Assembly (NCBI RefSeq): GCF_003725415.1
Contig: NZ_RJQC01000003.1
Location: forward strand, 95,861-159,860
Source: Absicoccus porci
GTDB taxonomy: Bacteria > Bacillota_I > Bacilli_A > Erysipelotrichales > Erysipelotrichaceae
Direction of reading: 5' to 3'
Length of the DNA stretch: 64,000 bases
Positions 17,576 through 30,397 of the stretch are shown here, piece by piece. Each line of letters opens with the position of its first letter. Within the stretch, counting starts at the first letter, position 1. A program made the translations under genes and the position numbers. A model generated the notes under the pieces. It saw nothing but the letters and a program-made list of their open reading frames with translations. It had not been told where the DNA came from and ran no database searches.

Positions 17576-18511
17576 ATGGATAATTTGATTTTTAGTTTAG
17601 AAGCGACGATTCCTGTTTTTTTATTGATCGTCTTGGGTTATTTTTTTGAAAAAGTGCATATCTTAGATAAAGATTTGGCCAATAAGATGAATCGATTTGC
17701 GTTTCAGATTGCGTTACCGGTTTTGGTGTTTCAAGATTTAGCGCAACAAGACTTTTCGAAAGCTTGGAATGGAAAATATGTCTTATTTTGTTTTGTGGTC
17801 ACTTTGACATCCATTGGTATTGCATTTATTTTATCACTACCGATTCATGATAAAGCCGAGCGTGGTGAATTTATTCAAGCGACGTATCGAAGTAGTGCGG
17901 CCATTTTGGGATTGGCGTTTATCTTAAATATTTATGGTACATCGGGCATGGCACCATTGATGATCATTGGTACGGTTCCTTTATATAATGTAGCAGCCGT
18001 AGTCATATTGACGCTAACAAGTTCTGAAAAAAAGGAAGGTGCCATTAAACAAAGCTTGATTGGTATTTTGACCAATCCAATCCTGATTGGGATCGTGGTT
18101 GGGTTATTTTGGTCGGTATGCCACTTGCCATATCCCATTATTTTTGGAAAAGTCGTCCAATCGGTGGCAAATTTAGCTACTCCATTATCTTTAATTGCGA
18201 TGGGTGCGGCATTTGAATTTCATAGTATGGGAAGAGTATGGAAACAAACCATTGTCGCAACCTTTATGAAATTAGTTGGCTTTGTTGCGTTATTTATGCC
18301 ATTGGCGATTCGAATGGGATTTCGCAATAGTTATTTAGTTGCGCTTTTGGTGATGATGGGTTCTGCCACTACGGTTTCCAGTTATGTGATGGCCATCAAT
18401 ATGCATCACAAAGGTGAACTGAGTGCAGCCGTTGTTTCTTTGACTACATTAGTGTCTGCCTTTACTTTAACGATGTGGCTCTTTATAATGAAGTCTCATG
18501 GATGGATTTAG
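17576..18511 (+). CDS. AEC-family transporter (auxin efflux carrier / malate permease type)
   Basis: A 311-residue membrane protein with about ten hydrophobic segments and an inverted-repeat look. ATIPVFLLIVLGYFFEKVHILD and the NPILIGIVVGL region are typical of PF03547. In bacteria such carriers move malate or other organic acids; the substrate here is unknown. It has no SD, and the -10 box sits six bases before the ATG. It is followed after 12 bases by an unknown gene, probably in the same transcript. Confidence 0.82.
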   Translation: MDNLIFSLEATIPVFLLIVLGYFFEKVHILDKDLANKMNRFAFQIALPVLVFQDLAQQDFSKAWNGKYVLFCFVVTLTSIGIAFILSLPIHDKAERGEFIQATYRSSAAILGLAFILNIYGTSGMAPLMIIGTVPLYNVAAVVILTLTSSEKKEGAIKQSLIGILTNPILIGIVVGLFWSVCHLPYPIIFGKVVQSVANLATPLSLIAMGAAFEFHSMGRVWKQTIVATFMKLVGFVALFMPLAIRMGFRNSYLVALLVMMGSATTVSSYVMAINMHHKGELSAAVVSLTTLVSAFTLTMWLFIMKSHGWI

Positions 18512-18523
18512 GAGGTCAAAAGT

Positions 18524-19699
18524 ATGTTTGTACGGATGATTTGTAAGGATCGAAACGAAAAAGAAAAAAATGAATTGTATCAAGTGATGGGTGCTCTCTG
18601 TAAACGAGAACATATGCAGATCGAAGAACAAGGTGATCGTGTCGTGATCTATGCTTGTGTGCAAGGCAATATTGTGATCACGGAAGAAGATAATAATGTG
18701 ATCATTGAAGCCAATACGCGACATGGTGGAGCTGGCTTTCATGCGTTTGCGGTTGAATTTTGTAAAGATATTCAAACAGAATGTCCTGGTGAATATGAAT
18801 TGGTTGATGATCTAGATTTTGATGCCGATGAAGATTTTCATCGTTTACACCACATCTATGAAGATGAAATCGTATACTTGAAGGATTTATTGTTGAAAAA
18901 TCCGGAAGTACGAAATATGAACTATATGTTTGATCAGACCTATTTTTTACCTATTGAAAAAGATGGACGCATTTCTACAGCCATTGGCGATATGGACATT
19001 TCGGAATTTGCCCGTATGGAAGCCCATGATTTGATGGACAGTTTCTTTGTCTGGAATGACTGGGAAAAGAATGCCCGTTACTACAAGAATGCCGCTTTAG
19101 TCACACTGGCTAAAGAAGGGGTTGGTCCTTATGCGACCATGAATGCGGATACGATCAAACATGCGAATGAAATTTGTGATTTTATTGAATTAGCGAATCG
19201 GAAAGATCCACATATTTCGTTGCCACTGGATGTGTATGAAGATTTATGTCAACAGCTGGGTCGTCAACCTCAATTGGAACATGCTCATGCAATGGAACAA
19301 GAAGCCATTCAATATCGGACCAAAGAAGTGTACCATCTTTTTGACGATGTAAAGGTAGTAGCGGATGGAGCCAGTGAAAGAAGTGTCGATCCGGTCAATG
19401 AAGCTTTATGTTTAATGTCACCTTATAATGATGAATCGCAATGGTCTTGGCTATTGATGGCTAGTAAACAACCAGGCATCTGTTCACATTTGGATGAATT
19501 ACTGCATGAAGAACCGATTACGTATGATGGAAAACAATTTTATTTTACGCAATGGACCGAAGAAGGAGCAACCATGATAGATGCTTTATTGGAAGAAGAG
19601 GATCGTGGTTTGTATTTCCATGCGATCATTGCGGATACAAAGGATATTCCATATATCAAACAATGCATCAAAGAAAGTGGATTTGTTCATCAAGCCTAG
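18524..19699 (+). CDS. Unknown acidic cytosolic protein, 391 residues
   Basis: Not recognised. There is no signal peptide, membrane helix or familiar motif. Residues 1-75 look like a small alpha/beta unit, followed by a very acidic turn (VDDLDFDADEDFHR, about 87-108). The middle is helical with many His, Asp and Trp, and the last third (from about 300) could be another alpha/beta domain. The start follows a strong TAGGAGGTC, and a terminator overlaps its end, so it is clearly an expressed unit, probably with the AEC carrier. Codon use matches the neighbours. It may be restricted to close relatives; a profile search would decide. Confidence 0.75.
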   Translation: MFVRMICKDRNEKEKNELYQVMGALCKREHMQIEEQGDRVVIYACVQGNIVITEEDNNVIIEANTRHGGAGFHAFAVEFCKDIQTECPGEYELVDDLDFDADEDFHRLHHIYEDEIVYLKDLLLKNPEVRNMNYMFDQTYFLPIEKDGRISTAIGDMDISEFARMEAHDLMDSFFVWNDWEKNARYYKNAALVTLAKEGVGPYATMNADTIKHANEICDFIELANRKDPHISLPLDVYEDLCQQLGRQPQLEHAHAMEQEAIQYRTKEVYHLFDDVKVVADGASERSVDPVNEALCLMSPYNDESQWSWLLMASKQPGICSHLDELLHEEPITYDGKQFYFTQWTEEGATMIDALLEEEDRGLYFHAIIADTKDIPYIKQCIKESGFVHQA

Positions 19700-19716
19700 T
19701 CATCTAGGCTTTTTCT
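19692..19716 (+). terminator. Terminator after the unknown gene
   Basis: AGCCTAG-tcat-CTAGGCT and TTTTTCTTTT; the stop codon lies inside the stem. Confidence 0.85.
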
Positions 19717-19721
19717 TTTGC

Positions 19722-19749
19722 CAAAAAAAATAGTCAGCCAAGCTGACTA
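19722..19749 (-). terminator. Terminator of the ECF S-component gene
   Basis: AGTCAGC-caa-GCTGACT forms a perfect stem. Reading on the minus strand it is followed by A and eight T. Confidence 0.8.
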
Positions 19750-20244
19750 AAAAGAAAATCTTCGAATGGCGGCTTTTTTAATAGCAGGTTCTAATGCGGT
19801 CGCAATGATCACACTTGCACCTCCTTGCACCAAGTTTCCGGTTACGGAGGCTAATCCCAACCAAAAGCTTTGATTGACGATGCTATCTGCAATGAGATAA
19901 CCACCAATCATCCAAATGGCAGCAATGAGAAAAGCTAACCAACCTCTATTCCACTGTTTGTATAATCGACTAGCGACATAGCCTTCGATTCCTTTTATGA
20001 TCAAAGTAAAGATTGCATAATAGGCATATCCACCAGCAATATCGGCAATGGCAGAACCAATACCACCAATCAATAGTGCATCGACTGGATCAACCAATAC
20101 AGCGAAGATAAAAATAACGGCATCGCCCACATTGACATAGCCCTGAAGACCATTGGGGATACGAATCAATAGTGTCGTAATGGCAACCAGTGCAATGCCC
20201 AAGGCAACAAGAACAATACGATGTGTTTCTTTTTGTGTCGACAT
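19747..20244 (-). CDS. ECF transporter S component, substrate unknown
   Basis: A 165-residue membrane protein with about six helices, resembling energy-coupling factor S components (PF12822). NVGDAVIFIFAVLVDPVDALLIGGIGSAIADIAGGYAYYAIFTLIIKGIEGY is typical: a substrate-facing loop and a helix with Ala/Gly motifs for docking to EcfT. S components bind vitamins or similar compounds and share a common EcfA-EcfA'-T module encoded elsewhere. No riboswitch that would name the ligand was seen upstream. ATG at 20244 was preferred to in-frame GTG 20253 and ATG 20250 because AAGGAAGGG then stands at a proper distance. Confidence 0.78.
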   Translation of the reverse strand: MSTQKETHRIVLVALGIALVAITTLLIRIPNGLQGYVNVGDAVIFIFAVLVDPVDALLIGGIGSAIADIAGGYAYYAIFTLIIKGIEGYVASRLYKQWNRGWLAFLIAAIWMIGGYLIADSIVNQSFWLGLASVTGNLVQGGASVIIATALEPAIKKAAIRRFSF

Positions 20245-20372
20245 ATTCATCACCCTTCCTTAGGCATACTCTAGCGCAAATTTTGGCGTTTGTCTAATTA
20301 AAGAAAATAATAGATGGTATTCATTCTATACATAACAAATTGAACCGTGATATGATAAAGCACGGTGATAAA

Positions 20373-22523
20373 ATGACAGAAGTACTGGACTCTTTAAATG
20401 AAAATCAATATAAAGCAGCAACGACCATTGATTCGCACGTGCGTATCATTGCTGGGGCTGGATCTGGAAAAACACGTGTATTGATGGCACGTATCGTATA
20501 TTTGGTCAACACGATTGGCGTATATCCCAGTCGTATTCTTGCTATCACATTTACGAATAAGGCAACCAATGAAATGAAAGAACGCCTGATCCATTTATTG
20601 GGAGAAGATGCCTATAGTGTGCGTATTTCAACGATTCATGCTTTGTGTGTACGAATATTACGTGAAGATGCGGATAAGTTAGGCTATCCAAAATCCTTTA
20701 CGATCTTAGATAGCGATGATCAACGATCCATCTTGAATCCTTTCTATCGAGAGTTGGATATCGATAAGAAAAGTTTTCCAGTGAATAAAGTGATTGGTTT
20801 TATTTCCAGTCATAAGATGGCACATGTGGATCCGGATGAAGCGGAAAATTATGTACAAACCGAAGATCAAGAAATCATGGTCAAATTGTATCGGAAATAT
20901 GAAAAGAAAAAGAAGGAAATGAAAGCCTTTGACTTTGATGATTTATTATTGGAAGGCAATCATTTATTAAACTTTGATCGTGAAGTTCGAGAGAAATGGC
21001 AAAATCGTTTGGATTATATTCATGTCGATGAGTTTCAAGATGTGGATCCGACCCAATATGGCATCATTCGATTGTTGACTGGACCAGATACAAAACTTTG
21101 TGTTGTCGGTGATCCAGATCAAACGATTTATACATGGCGTGGTGCTTCGGTGGATATCATCTTACGATTTGATAAAGATTTTCCCGATTGTAAGACTTTG
21201 ATCTTGAATCAAAACTATCGCAGTACCCAACCTATATTAAATGCTTCCAATGCGGTCATTGCCCATAATCAATCCCGAATCAAAAAAGATCTTTTTACCC
21301 AATTGCCTGGCAATGAAAAGATCCATGTACATTGTGAATCGGATGATGATCAAGAACCATTGTATGTCGCAAGATTAGTGAAACAAAGACACGATCAAGG
21401 CGTTCCTTATGCGAATATGGCCGTATTGTATCGTTCTAACTACACATCTCGTGCGTTTGAAAAGCGGATGCGACAGGCCGGTATTCCTTATGTGGTGTAT
21501 GGTGGTATTCGTTTTTATGAACGACAAGAAATTAAGGATGCCTTATCGTACTTGAAATTATGTACGCGTCCCGATCTAGAAGATCCACAACAGTTCTCGT
21601 TGGATTTAGCCGTAACGCGTGTAATCAACCAACCACGAAGAAAAATTGGTGCGGTATCATTACAAAAAATTCAAGATGAAGCTAGTCGTCGTCACATCAA
21701 TATGTTGGAGACCATGCGTCATAGTGAAGATCTGACAGGCGCCACCAAAAAACGTTGTGAAGACTTTGTTCATTTGATTGATGATTTACGTTCTCATCGC
21801 GAGGACTATGCTTTGGAAGATTTCTTAGATTATGTATTAGATCGTTCAGGCTATATGAATATGTTGGAACAAGAAGAAGATACGGCGCGTATCGATAACT
21901 TGAAAGAATTAAAACAAGATATCGCCCAAACGGTACAAGAGAATCCAGATACGACTTTAGAAACGTATCTGCAAGATATTTCTTTGTTTACGGATCGTAA
22001 TGAAGTGGCTAATTCGGATCATATCCTTTTGATGACGGTGCATGCAGCCAAAGGCTTGGAATTTGATACAGTCTTTTTAGTGAATTTTAATGATGGTATT
22101 TTTCCAAGCTTACGTTCTATGGACGAAGGTGGAAATGCGGCGTTAGAAGAAGAAAGACGATTGTGTTATGTAGCGATGACACGTGCTAAAAAAGCGTTAT
22201 ATATCACGTATAATCGGGGCTATAGTTATATGTTGGAAGGCAATAAATTGCCAAGTCGGTTTTTGAAAGAAATACCAGATACGTTTATTGAGTCAGATGC
22301 TATACAAACAAGAAATCAACCACAAAAACCGATTTTATCTTCGCGCCCAAAAGCAGGCCATCATTCGAAATATCGAAAAGGGGATCTTGTCGAACATACT
22401 GTATATGGACAAGGTGTCATCATTAAAATTGAAGGGCGTGTGGCCACCATTGCCTTTGATCATAAGATTGGTGTGAAAAAGTTGAATATTCTGCATCCAT
22501 CTCTCAAGAAAGTGGTTTCGTGA
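20373..22523 (+). CDS. pcrA: ATP-dependent DNA helicase PcrA/UvrD type
   Basis: A 716-residue superfamily 1A 3'-5' helicase. Motifs are in order: Q motif LNENQYKAA, Walker A GAGSGKTRVL, TFTNKA, DEFQDV, GDPDQTIYTWRGA, QNYRST, VHAAKGLEFDTVFL and VAMTRAKKALY. A C-terminal Tudor-like end (VEHTVYGQGVIIKIEG) is the RNA-polymerase-binding part of PcrA. It unwinds DNA in repair and at replication-transcription conflicts. The start at 20373 (MTEVLDSLNENQ) matches family starts; a TTG at 20340 in the same frame is less likely. The SD is weak (GGTGAT). The order pcrA-ligA-camS is that of Bacillus. Confidence 0.95.
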   Translation: MTEVLDSLNENQYKAATTIDSHVRIIAGAGSGKTRVLMARIVYLVNTIGVYPSRILAITFTNKATNEMKERLIHLLGEDAYSVRISTIHALCVRILREDADKLGYPKSFTILDSDDQRSILNPFYRELDIDKKSFPVNKVIGFISSHKMAHVDPDEAENYVQTEDQEIMVKLYRKYEKKKKEMKAFDFDDLLLEGNHLLNFDREVREKWQNRLDYIHVDEFQDVDPTQYGIIRLLTGPDTKLCVVGDPDQTIYTWRGASVDIILRFDKDFPDCKTLILNQNYRSTQPILNASNAVIAHNQSRIKKDLFTQLPGNEKIHVHCESDDDQEPLYVARLVKQRHDQGVPYANMAVLYRSNYTSRAFEKRMRQAGIPYVVYGGIRFYERQEIKDALSYLKLCTRPDLEDPQQFSLDLAVTRVINQPRRKIGAVSLQKIQDEASRRHINMLETMRHSEDLTGATKKRCEDFVHLIDDLRSHREDYALEDFLDYVLDRSGYMNMLEQEEDTARIDNLKELKQDIAQTVQENPDTTLETYLQDISLFTDRNEVANSDHILLMTVHAAKGLEFDTVFLVNFNDGIFPSLRSMDEGGNAALEEERRLCYVAMTRAKKALYITYNRGYSYMLEGNKLPSRFLKEIPDTFIESDAIQTRNQPQKPILSSRPKAGHHSKYRKGDLVEHTVYGQGVIIKIEGRVATIAFDHKIGVKKLNILHPSLKKVVS

Positions 22524-22547
22524 TATAATTTAAACATTAATAGGTAA

Positions 22548-25611
<3,064 letters not shown>

Positions 25612-25651
25612 TTTGCAGAGTATGTTATAATGAAAGCCAGGAGACATGCGT

Positions 25652-26236
25652 ATGCAAGAAGAAAAAACAAGAAAACCGAAACGAATAAAGAAGGTGAAAC
25701 GCAAACAGGGACACAAACTTGTTTGGATCACGTTGATCTTGATTGCGATTCCCATTGTTTTCGTATTATATGTTGTGGCAACTAGTGCCATAGGTGGTGA
25801 TCGTCCAGTAGAAGGCAATCGATTCCAAGATGGCGATCTCGATCCTAAAATCACAACGGAAAATGTTGCAGAAGTACAAACGAAGGTAGCTAAAATTGAT
25901 GGCGTATCGGATGCAACCGTTACGTTGGAGAGTGCAACTTTACGTGTGAATTTAGATTGTGCAGATGATGCAGATCAAGCCACGATCAACCAAATTACGG
26001 AAGAAGCATATAGTGAAGTGAATAAATTACTTCCGATTGAAACCTATTTTACAAATACAAGTAAAGGAAAGATGTATGATCTAGAAGTCGATGGCTATAA
26101 CTATGTGGTTGATAATTCACATCCACAATCGGGTCAGATATATATCAAGATTACAAAGACGGCACCTGGTAAGAAAACAACGGATGTTTTAACAACACCG
26201 AAAGATCAGGAATTGGTCAATGAAATCACACGTTAG
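25652..26236 (+). CDS. Unknown single-pass membrane protein
   Basis: A 194-residue protein, not recognised. Residues 1-22 are very basic (KTRKPKRIKKVKRKQ), followed by one membrane helix at about 24-44, so the remaining 150 residues should lie outside. That part has a beta-alpha-beta look (VAEVQTKVAKIDGVSDATVTLESATLRVNLDCADDAD), recalling small BON- or ferredoxin-like folds, and one Cys. The start at 25652 stands nine bases after CCAGGAG; ATG at 25646 is too close to it. TATAAT at 25626-25631 may be its own -10 element. A terminator follows. Confidence 0.72.
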   Translation: MQEEKTRKPKRIKKVKRKQGHKLVWITLILIAIPIVFVLYVVATSAIGGDRPVEGNRFQDGDLDPKITTENVAEVQTKVAKIDGVSDATVTLESATLRVNLDCADDADQATINQITEEAYSEVNKLLPIETYFTNTSKGKMYDLEVDGYNYVVDNSHPQSGQIYIKITKTAPGKKTTDVLTTPKDQELVNEITR

Positions 26237-26260
26237 GCAAGGCGTAAGCTTTGCCTTTTT
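26235..26260 (+). terminator. Terminator after the small membrane protein
   Basis: GGCAA-ggcgtaagct-TTGCC followed by five T. Confidence 0.75.
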
Positions 26261-26270
26261 CTATGCGAAA

Positions 26271-26299
26271 AAAATACCTAAGAGAAAGTCTCTTAGGCA
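26271..26299 (-). terminator. Terminator of the MarR-ABC operon
   Basis: On the minus strand CCTAAGAG-actt-CTCTTAGG and TATTTTTTT; the stem starts within the last codons of the second ABC gene. Confidence 0.8.
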
Positions 26300-28140
26300 T
26301 TATCGGCAAAGGAACCCGTATATAACTGGTAATATTTGCCTTTTTGTTTCAATAGATCTTCGTGGTTACCACGTTCAATGATCTTACCTTGTTCTAAGAC
26401 CATGATGGCATTGGCATTCTGAATGGTGGATAAACGATGCGCAATTACAAAGACGGTACGACCTTCCATTAGTTTATCCATACCTTCCTGAACGATTCGT
26501 TCAGTATGGGTATCAATGGAAGACGTGGCTTCATCTAGAATCAAAACTGGTGGATCGGCAACAGCCGCACGAGCAATAGAAAGCAGTTGTCGTTGACCTT
26601 GCGATAAGCTTTCACCATTGATGATCGTGTTATAGCCATGTTCCAAGTGCATGATAAATTCATGGGCATTGGCTAGTTTGGCAGCTGCAATACAATCTTC
26701 ATCACTGGCTTCTAAATTACCATAACGAATATTATCCATGACCGTACCTGTAAATAAATTGACATCTTGAAGGACGATACCTAATGAATGACGAAGATCT
26801 TTCTTCTTGATCAATTTGACATCGATACCATCATAGGTGATGGATCCTTGTTGGATATCGTAGAAACGATTGATCAAGTTGGTGATGGTCGTTTTTCCAG
26901 CACCGGTTGGTCCAACAAACGCAATCTTTTGACCAGGTTTCGCAAATAGATTGATATCATGGAGAATTTCTTTTTCTGGTGTATAGCTAAAGGAAACATC
27001 ATGGAAACGAACATCTCCCTTTAATTCCACATATTCAGTACCTTCTTTTCTTGGATGGGCCCAGAACCAATGACCTGTATTTTCGTGGCATTCATGCCAA
27101 TTGCCTTGTTCATCTTGTTTCATATTGACTAAGGTTACACGACCATCATCCACTTCGCTAATAGCGTCTTGTAGTTCACAAATTCGTTGTGCACCTGCTT
27201 GTGCCATAATGATCGCATTTAATTGCGTTGAAATCTGGCCAATTGGACCATTGAAAGAACGATTCAATTGGATAAAGGCAGCAATAGTACCTAGGGTCAA
27301 ACCACCCACATGATTGATGGCTAAGATGGATCCCACTAAGGCATTTAAGACCAAAGAAATATAGCCCATATTGCCTAAGATTGGCATCAACACATTGGCG
27401 TATTTATTGGCTTTATCAGCGGCATGAAATAAATCTTCATTGTATTGATTGAATTCTTCGATGGAAGCTTGTTCATGGTTGAAGACTTTAATGACTTTGC
27501 TTCCTTCCATCATCTCTTCGATAAAACCATTGACTGTTCCTAAATCTTTTTGTTGGCGAATAAAATATTTACTTGATTTTTTTGATACATTTTTAGAAAC
27601 AATGATCATTAAAGCACCAACTGCAAATGTGACACAAGCCAAAGGAATATTTAAGATCAACATGGAAATGGATACAGTAATGATCGTAATCAACGAAGAA
27701 AGAGCCATAGGAATACTTTGCGACAACAATTGACGTAACGTATCGATATCGTTGGTATAAACCGACATCATATCACCATGGGCATGGGTATCAAAGTAGC
27801 CAATGGGCAAGGATTCCATGTGTTTAAATAAGCCATCACGCAATTTTTTCAAAGAACCAACGGAAATGGTTACACATAAGAAATTAAATAACCAGTTTGC
27901 CAATACACCAATCAGAAAGATGATCGATAATTGGATCAAGGCATGGAGCAATGGCATATAATTTGGATGACTTTGACTCAACAGTGGTGTGATGTAGTTA
28001 TCGACCAATTGTTGCATGAACATGCTGCCATAGACACTGGCCACAGATGAAACAATGATGAAGATCAATACAAGAAGAGCATGGATGGGATAATTATGAA
28101 GAACTTCTTTAATAATACGGACTAAACTATTCTGCTTCAT
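26293..28140 (-). CDS. ABC exporter half-transporter, second subunit
   Basis: A 615-residue fused permease and ATPase. Six membrane helices fill about 1-320. The nucleotide-binding domain has GPTGAGKTT, SLSQGQRQLLSIARA (signature SQGQ) and ILDEATSSID with the catalytic Glu. With the 582-residue neighbour it should form a heterodimeric exporter of the LmrCD/MdlAB type. An insertion near 345-380 (GNWHECHENTGHWFWAHPRKEG), between the two domains, is unusual. The start at 28140 follows AAGGAGGAGGTG and overlaps the upstream gene by 14 bases. The MarR gene in front suggests induction by its export substrate. Confidence 0.9.
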   Translation of the reverse strand: MKQNSLVRIIKEVLHNYPIHALLVLIFIIVSSVASVYGSMFMQQLVDNYITPLLSQSHPNYMPLLHALIQLSIIFLIGVLANWLFNFLCVTISVGSLKKLRDGLFKHMESLPIGYFDTHAHGDMMSVYTNDIDTLRQLLSQSIPMALSSLITIITVSISMLILNIPLACVTFAVGALMIIVSKNVSKKSSKYFIRQQKDLGTVNGFIEEMMEGSKVIKVFNHEQASIEEFNQYNEDLFHAADKANKYANVLMPILGNMGYISLVLNALVGSILAINHVGGLTLGTIAAFIQLNRSFNGPIGQISTQLNAIIMAQAGAQRICELQDAISEVDDGRVTLVNMKQDEQGNWHECHENTGHWFWAHPRKEGTEYVELKGDVRFHDVSFSYTPEKEILHDINLFAKPGQKIAFVGPTGAGKTTITNLINRFYDIQQGSITYDGIDVKLIKKKDLRHSLGIVLQDVNLFTGTVMDNIRYGNLEASDEDCIAAAKLANAHEFIMHLEHGYNTIINGESLSQGQRQLLSIARAAVADPPVLILDEATSSIDTHTERIVQEGMDKLMEGRTVFVIAHRLSTIQNANAIMVLEQGKIIERGNHEDLLKQKGKYYQLYTGSFADNA

Positions 28141-29875
28141 CAAAATCACCTCCTCCTTCTTGTTGGGCTTCAAATGTTTCTTTATATGTTGGTGATGTTT
28201 TTAATAAGGTTTCATGATTACCAACGGCATCGATTTTTCCATTATTTAATACAATGATCGTATCTGCATCTTGAATGGAACTGATACGTTGGGAAATGAT
28301 CAAACGTGTAATATGTGGTACTTTTTCTTTAAATGCCTGACGAATCAGTGCATCGGTCTTGGTATCCACGGCACTAGTTGAATCATCCAGGATCAAGATT
28401 TTTGGTTTTTTCAACAGGGCACGTGCAATACATAATCGTTGTCTTTGACCACCGGAAACATTGGCTCCACCACGTTCAATATGACTATCATATTTATCTG
28501 GCATTTTTTGAATGAATTCATCGGCTTGTGCCCATTGACAAGCTTCCAGAATTTCTTCATCACTCGCTTTTGGATTTCCCCAACGCATGTTGTCTTTGAT
28601 GGAACCAGAGAATAAGATATTCTTTTGAAGAACCATAGCGACATTATCACGTAATACTTCTACCTCATATTTACGAACATCGATACCACCAACTTTTATG
28701 GATCCGGCTGTTACATCGTATAAACGTGGAATCAATTGTACGAGGCTGGATTTTGAACTTCCAGTCGCACCAAAGATGCCAACCGTTGATCCAGTAGGAA
28801 TAGAAAGATTGATATCACTCAATACATGTTCGTCTTCTTTATCATTTTTTCCATAATCAAAATACACATGATCAAATTGAATGCTTCCATCCGGAACGGA
28901 AGTAACAGCATTTTCTGGAGATACAATGGAACTCTTTTGTGTTAATACTTCACTAATTCTTTGACCAGAAGCAATGGACATTGAAACCATAACGACAACC
29001 ATCGATAACATCATCAATGAAAATAAGATGTTCATGACATAGGTTAGCAATGTCATGAATTGACCGGTTGTGAGTTGGGAACTAACGATCATATGGGCAC
29101 CGACCCAGGAAATACCTAAAATCATGATATAGGCGGAAAGCTGCATGGCTGGTGAGTTAATACTTAAGATGCGTTCGGCTTTGCGTTGGGTCTTGAATAG
29201 ATCTTCACTGGTTTGTTTGAATTTATTGATTTCATAGGGTTCGCGTACAAAGGATTTCACAACACGGATACCGGTGATATTTTCTTGAATACGTGCATTC
29301 AGGGCATCGTATTTTTTAAATAAACGATTAAAGATTGGACGTACGATGAAGATGACACTAAATAATACGGCAGCAAGGAAAATACTGACAATCAAGAAAA
29401 TCAATGCAATCTTACGGTTGATCCAAAAGGTCATGACTAATGAGGCAATTAACATCATAGGGGCACGTGCACAAGTACGAATAACCATCATAAAAGCCAT
29501 TTGTACATTGGTTACGTCTGTTGTCATACGGGTAATCAATGAACCAGTGGAATAGTCATCGATTTCTTTGAAAGAAAAATTCGAAATGTTTTCATATTCA
29601 GCTTTTCGAAGATTTTTGGCAAAACCACTCGAAGCATAGGCGGCATATTTTCCACTTTGGAAACCACAAAATAGAGAGAGTATGGCAGCGCCAAGCATCA
29701 ATGTAGCACTGATGCCAACGATATGCATATCGCCTTTTTCAATGCCTTGATCGACCATGATGGACAATTGATACGGAATGAAGACTTCCATCAACGCTTC
29801 GAGAATGACCCATAGTGGGGTAACAATGGTTGCGTGTTTGTATTCTTTGAGTTCAGAAAGAATGATTTTTAGCAT
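28127..29875 (-). CDS. ABC exporter half-transporter, first subunit
   Basis: A 582-residue fused permease and ATPase with six membrane helices in the first 300 residues. The Walker A loop reads GATGSSKSS: Ser replaces the Gly before the Lys. The signature is VSGGQRQR. After Walker B the sequence is ILDDSTSAVD: the catalytic Glu is Asp, as in the degenerate site of heterodimeric exporters. So one ATP site in the pair is weak, a known feature of LmrCD-type pumps. ATG follows GGAGGAAAAAAC, within the end of the MarR gene. Confidence 0.9.
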   Translation of the reverse strand: MLKIILSELKEYKHATIVTPLWVILEALMEVFIPYQLSIMVDQGIEKGDMHIVGISATLMLGAAILSLFCGFQSGKYAAYASSGFAKNLRKAEYENISNFSFKEIDDYSTGSLITRMTTDVTNVQMAFMMVIRTCARAPMMLIASLVMTFWINRKIALIFLIVSIFLAAVLFSVIFIVRPIFNRLFKKYDALNARIQENITGIRVVKSFVREPYEINKFKQTSEDLFKTQRKAERILSINSPAMQLSAYIMILGISWVGAHMIVSSQLTTGQFMTLLTYVMNILFSLMMLSMVVVMVSMSIASGQRISEVLTQKSSIVSPENAVTSVPDGSIQFDHVYFDYGKNDKEDEHVLSDINLSIPTGSTVGIFGATGSSKSSLVQLIPRLYDVTAGSIKVGGIDVRKYEVEVLRDNVAMVLQKNILFSGSIKDNMRWGNPKASDEEILEACQWAQADEFIQKMPDKYDSHIERGGANVSGGQRQRLCIARALLKKPKILILDDSTSAVDTKTDALIRQAFKEKVPHITRLIISQRISSIQDADTIIVLNNGKIDAVGNHETLLKTSPTYKETFEAQQEGGGDFDEAE

Positions 29876-30303
29876 GTTTTTTCCTCCATTTCTATATTCT
29901 GTAAGATTTGAATCAACATAGATTGTAAAGATTGTTGCGCCGGTTCATCGATATTTTTCATGAGTTGCGATTCAAGATCTTGAAATACATGACGAATTTG
30001 ATGATGGATCTTTTTGGCTTCTTCCGTTTCAACAATATAATGAATGCGTTTATCTTTTTCATTGATACGTCGTTCTACATAGCCTTTTGATTCCAATCGG
30101 TGGACAAGACCAGTCAAGGTCGGATACGAAAGTTGTAGCTGATCTTGTAGTTCTTTTAAGGTGATACAATGATCCTTGTGTTTATGCAAGATAAATAAAA
30201 TATCCATCTGAGGCTTGGTCAGATCCAGTGTTTGAAGATGTTGTTGGATATATTTATTGATTTCTATGTTTATATGTTTAAAGTAATAGCCATAGTGAAA
30301 CAT
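29869..30303 (-). CDS. MarR-family transcriptional regulator
   Basis: A 144-residue winged-helix regulator. LTKPQMDILFILHKHKDHCITLKELQDQLQLSYPTLTGLVHRLESKGYVERR is the DNA-binding core, and NEKDKRIHYIVET the wing. It is the first gene of an operon with an ABC exporter pair, a common arrangement in which the repressor leaves DNA when it binds the exported compound. A strong SD, TAGGAGG, precedes the ATG. A perfect 16-base palindrome between promoter and start is a likely autoregulatory site. Confidence 0.9.
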   Translation of the reverse strand: MFHYGYYFKHINIEINKYIQQHLQTLDLTKPQMDILFILHKHKDHCITLKELQDQLQLSYPTLTGLVHRLESKGYVERRINEKDKRIHYIVETEEAKKIHHQIRHVFQDLESQLMKNIDEPAQQSLQSMLIQILQNIEMEEKTC

Positions 30304-30316
30304 AAATCCTCCTATT

Positions 30317-30362
30317 ATTTAGCATGCTAAATATATATACACCGAATAAGTGTATTCGTCAA
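30317..30362 (-). promoter_or_regulatory. Promoter and operators of the MarR-ABC operon
   Basis: On the minus strand TTGACG (30362-30357), a 17-base spacer and TATATA (30339-30334) make a good promoter. ATTTAGCATGCTAAAT (30317-30332) is a perfect palindrome covering the start site. A second inverted repeat, CGAATA-agtg-TATTCG (30343-30358), fills the spacer. Confidence 0.7.
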
Positions 30363-30391
30363 TTGATATCTATGAATAAATTGTTTAGAAT
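30363..30391 (+). promoter_or_regulatory. Promoter of the RNA methyltransferase gene
   Basis: TTGATA (30363-30368), 17 bases, TAGAAT (30386-30391). The start codon ATG at 30398 lies six bases past the -10 box, and there is no SD, so the mRNA is probably leaderless. The -35 element touches the -35 element of the divergent MarR promoter. Confidence 0.6.
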
Positions 30392-30397
30392 GTGGAC

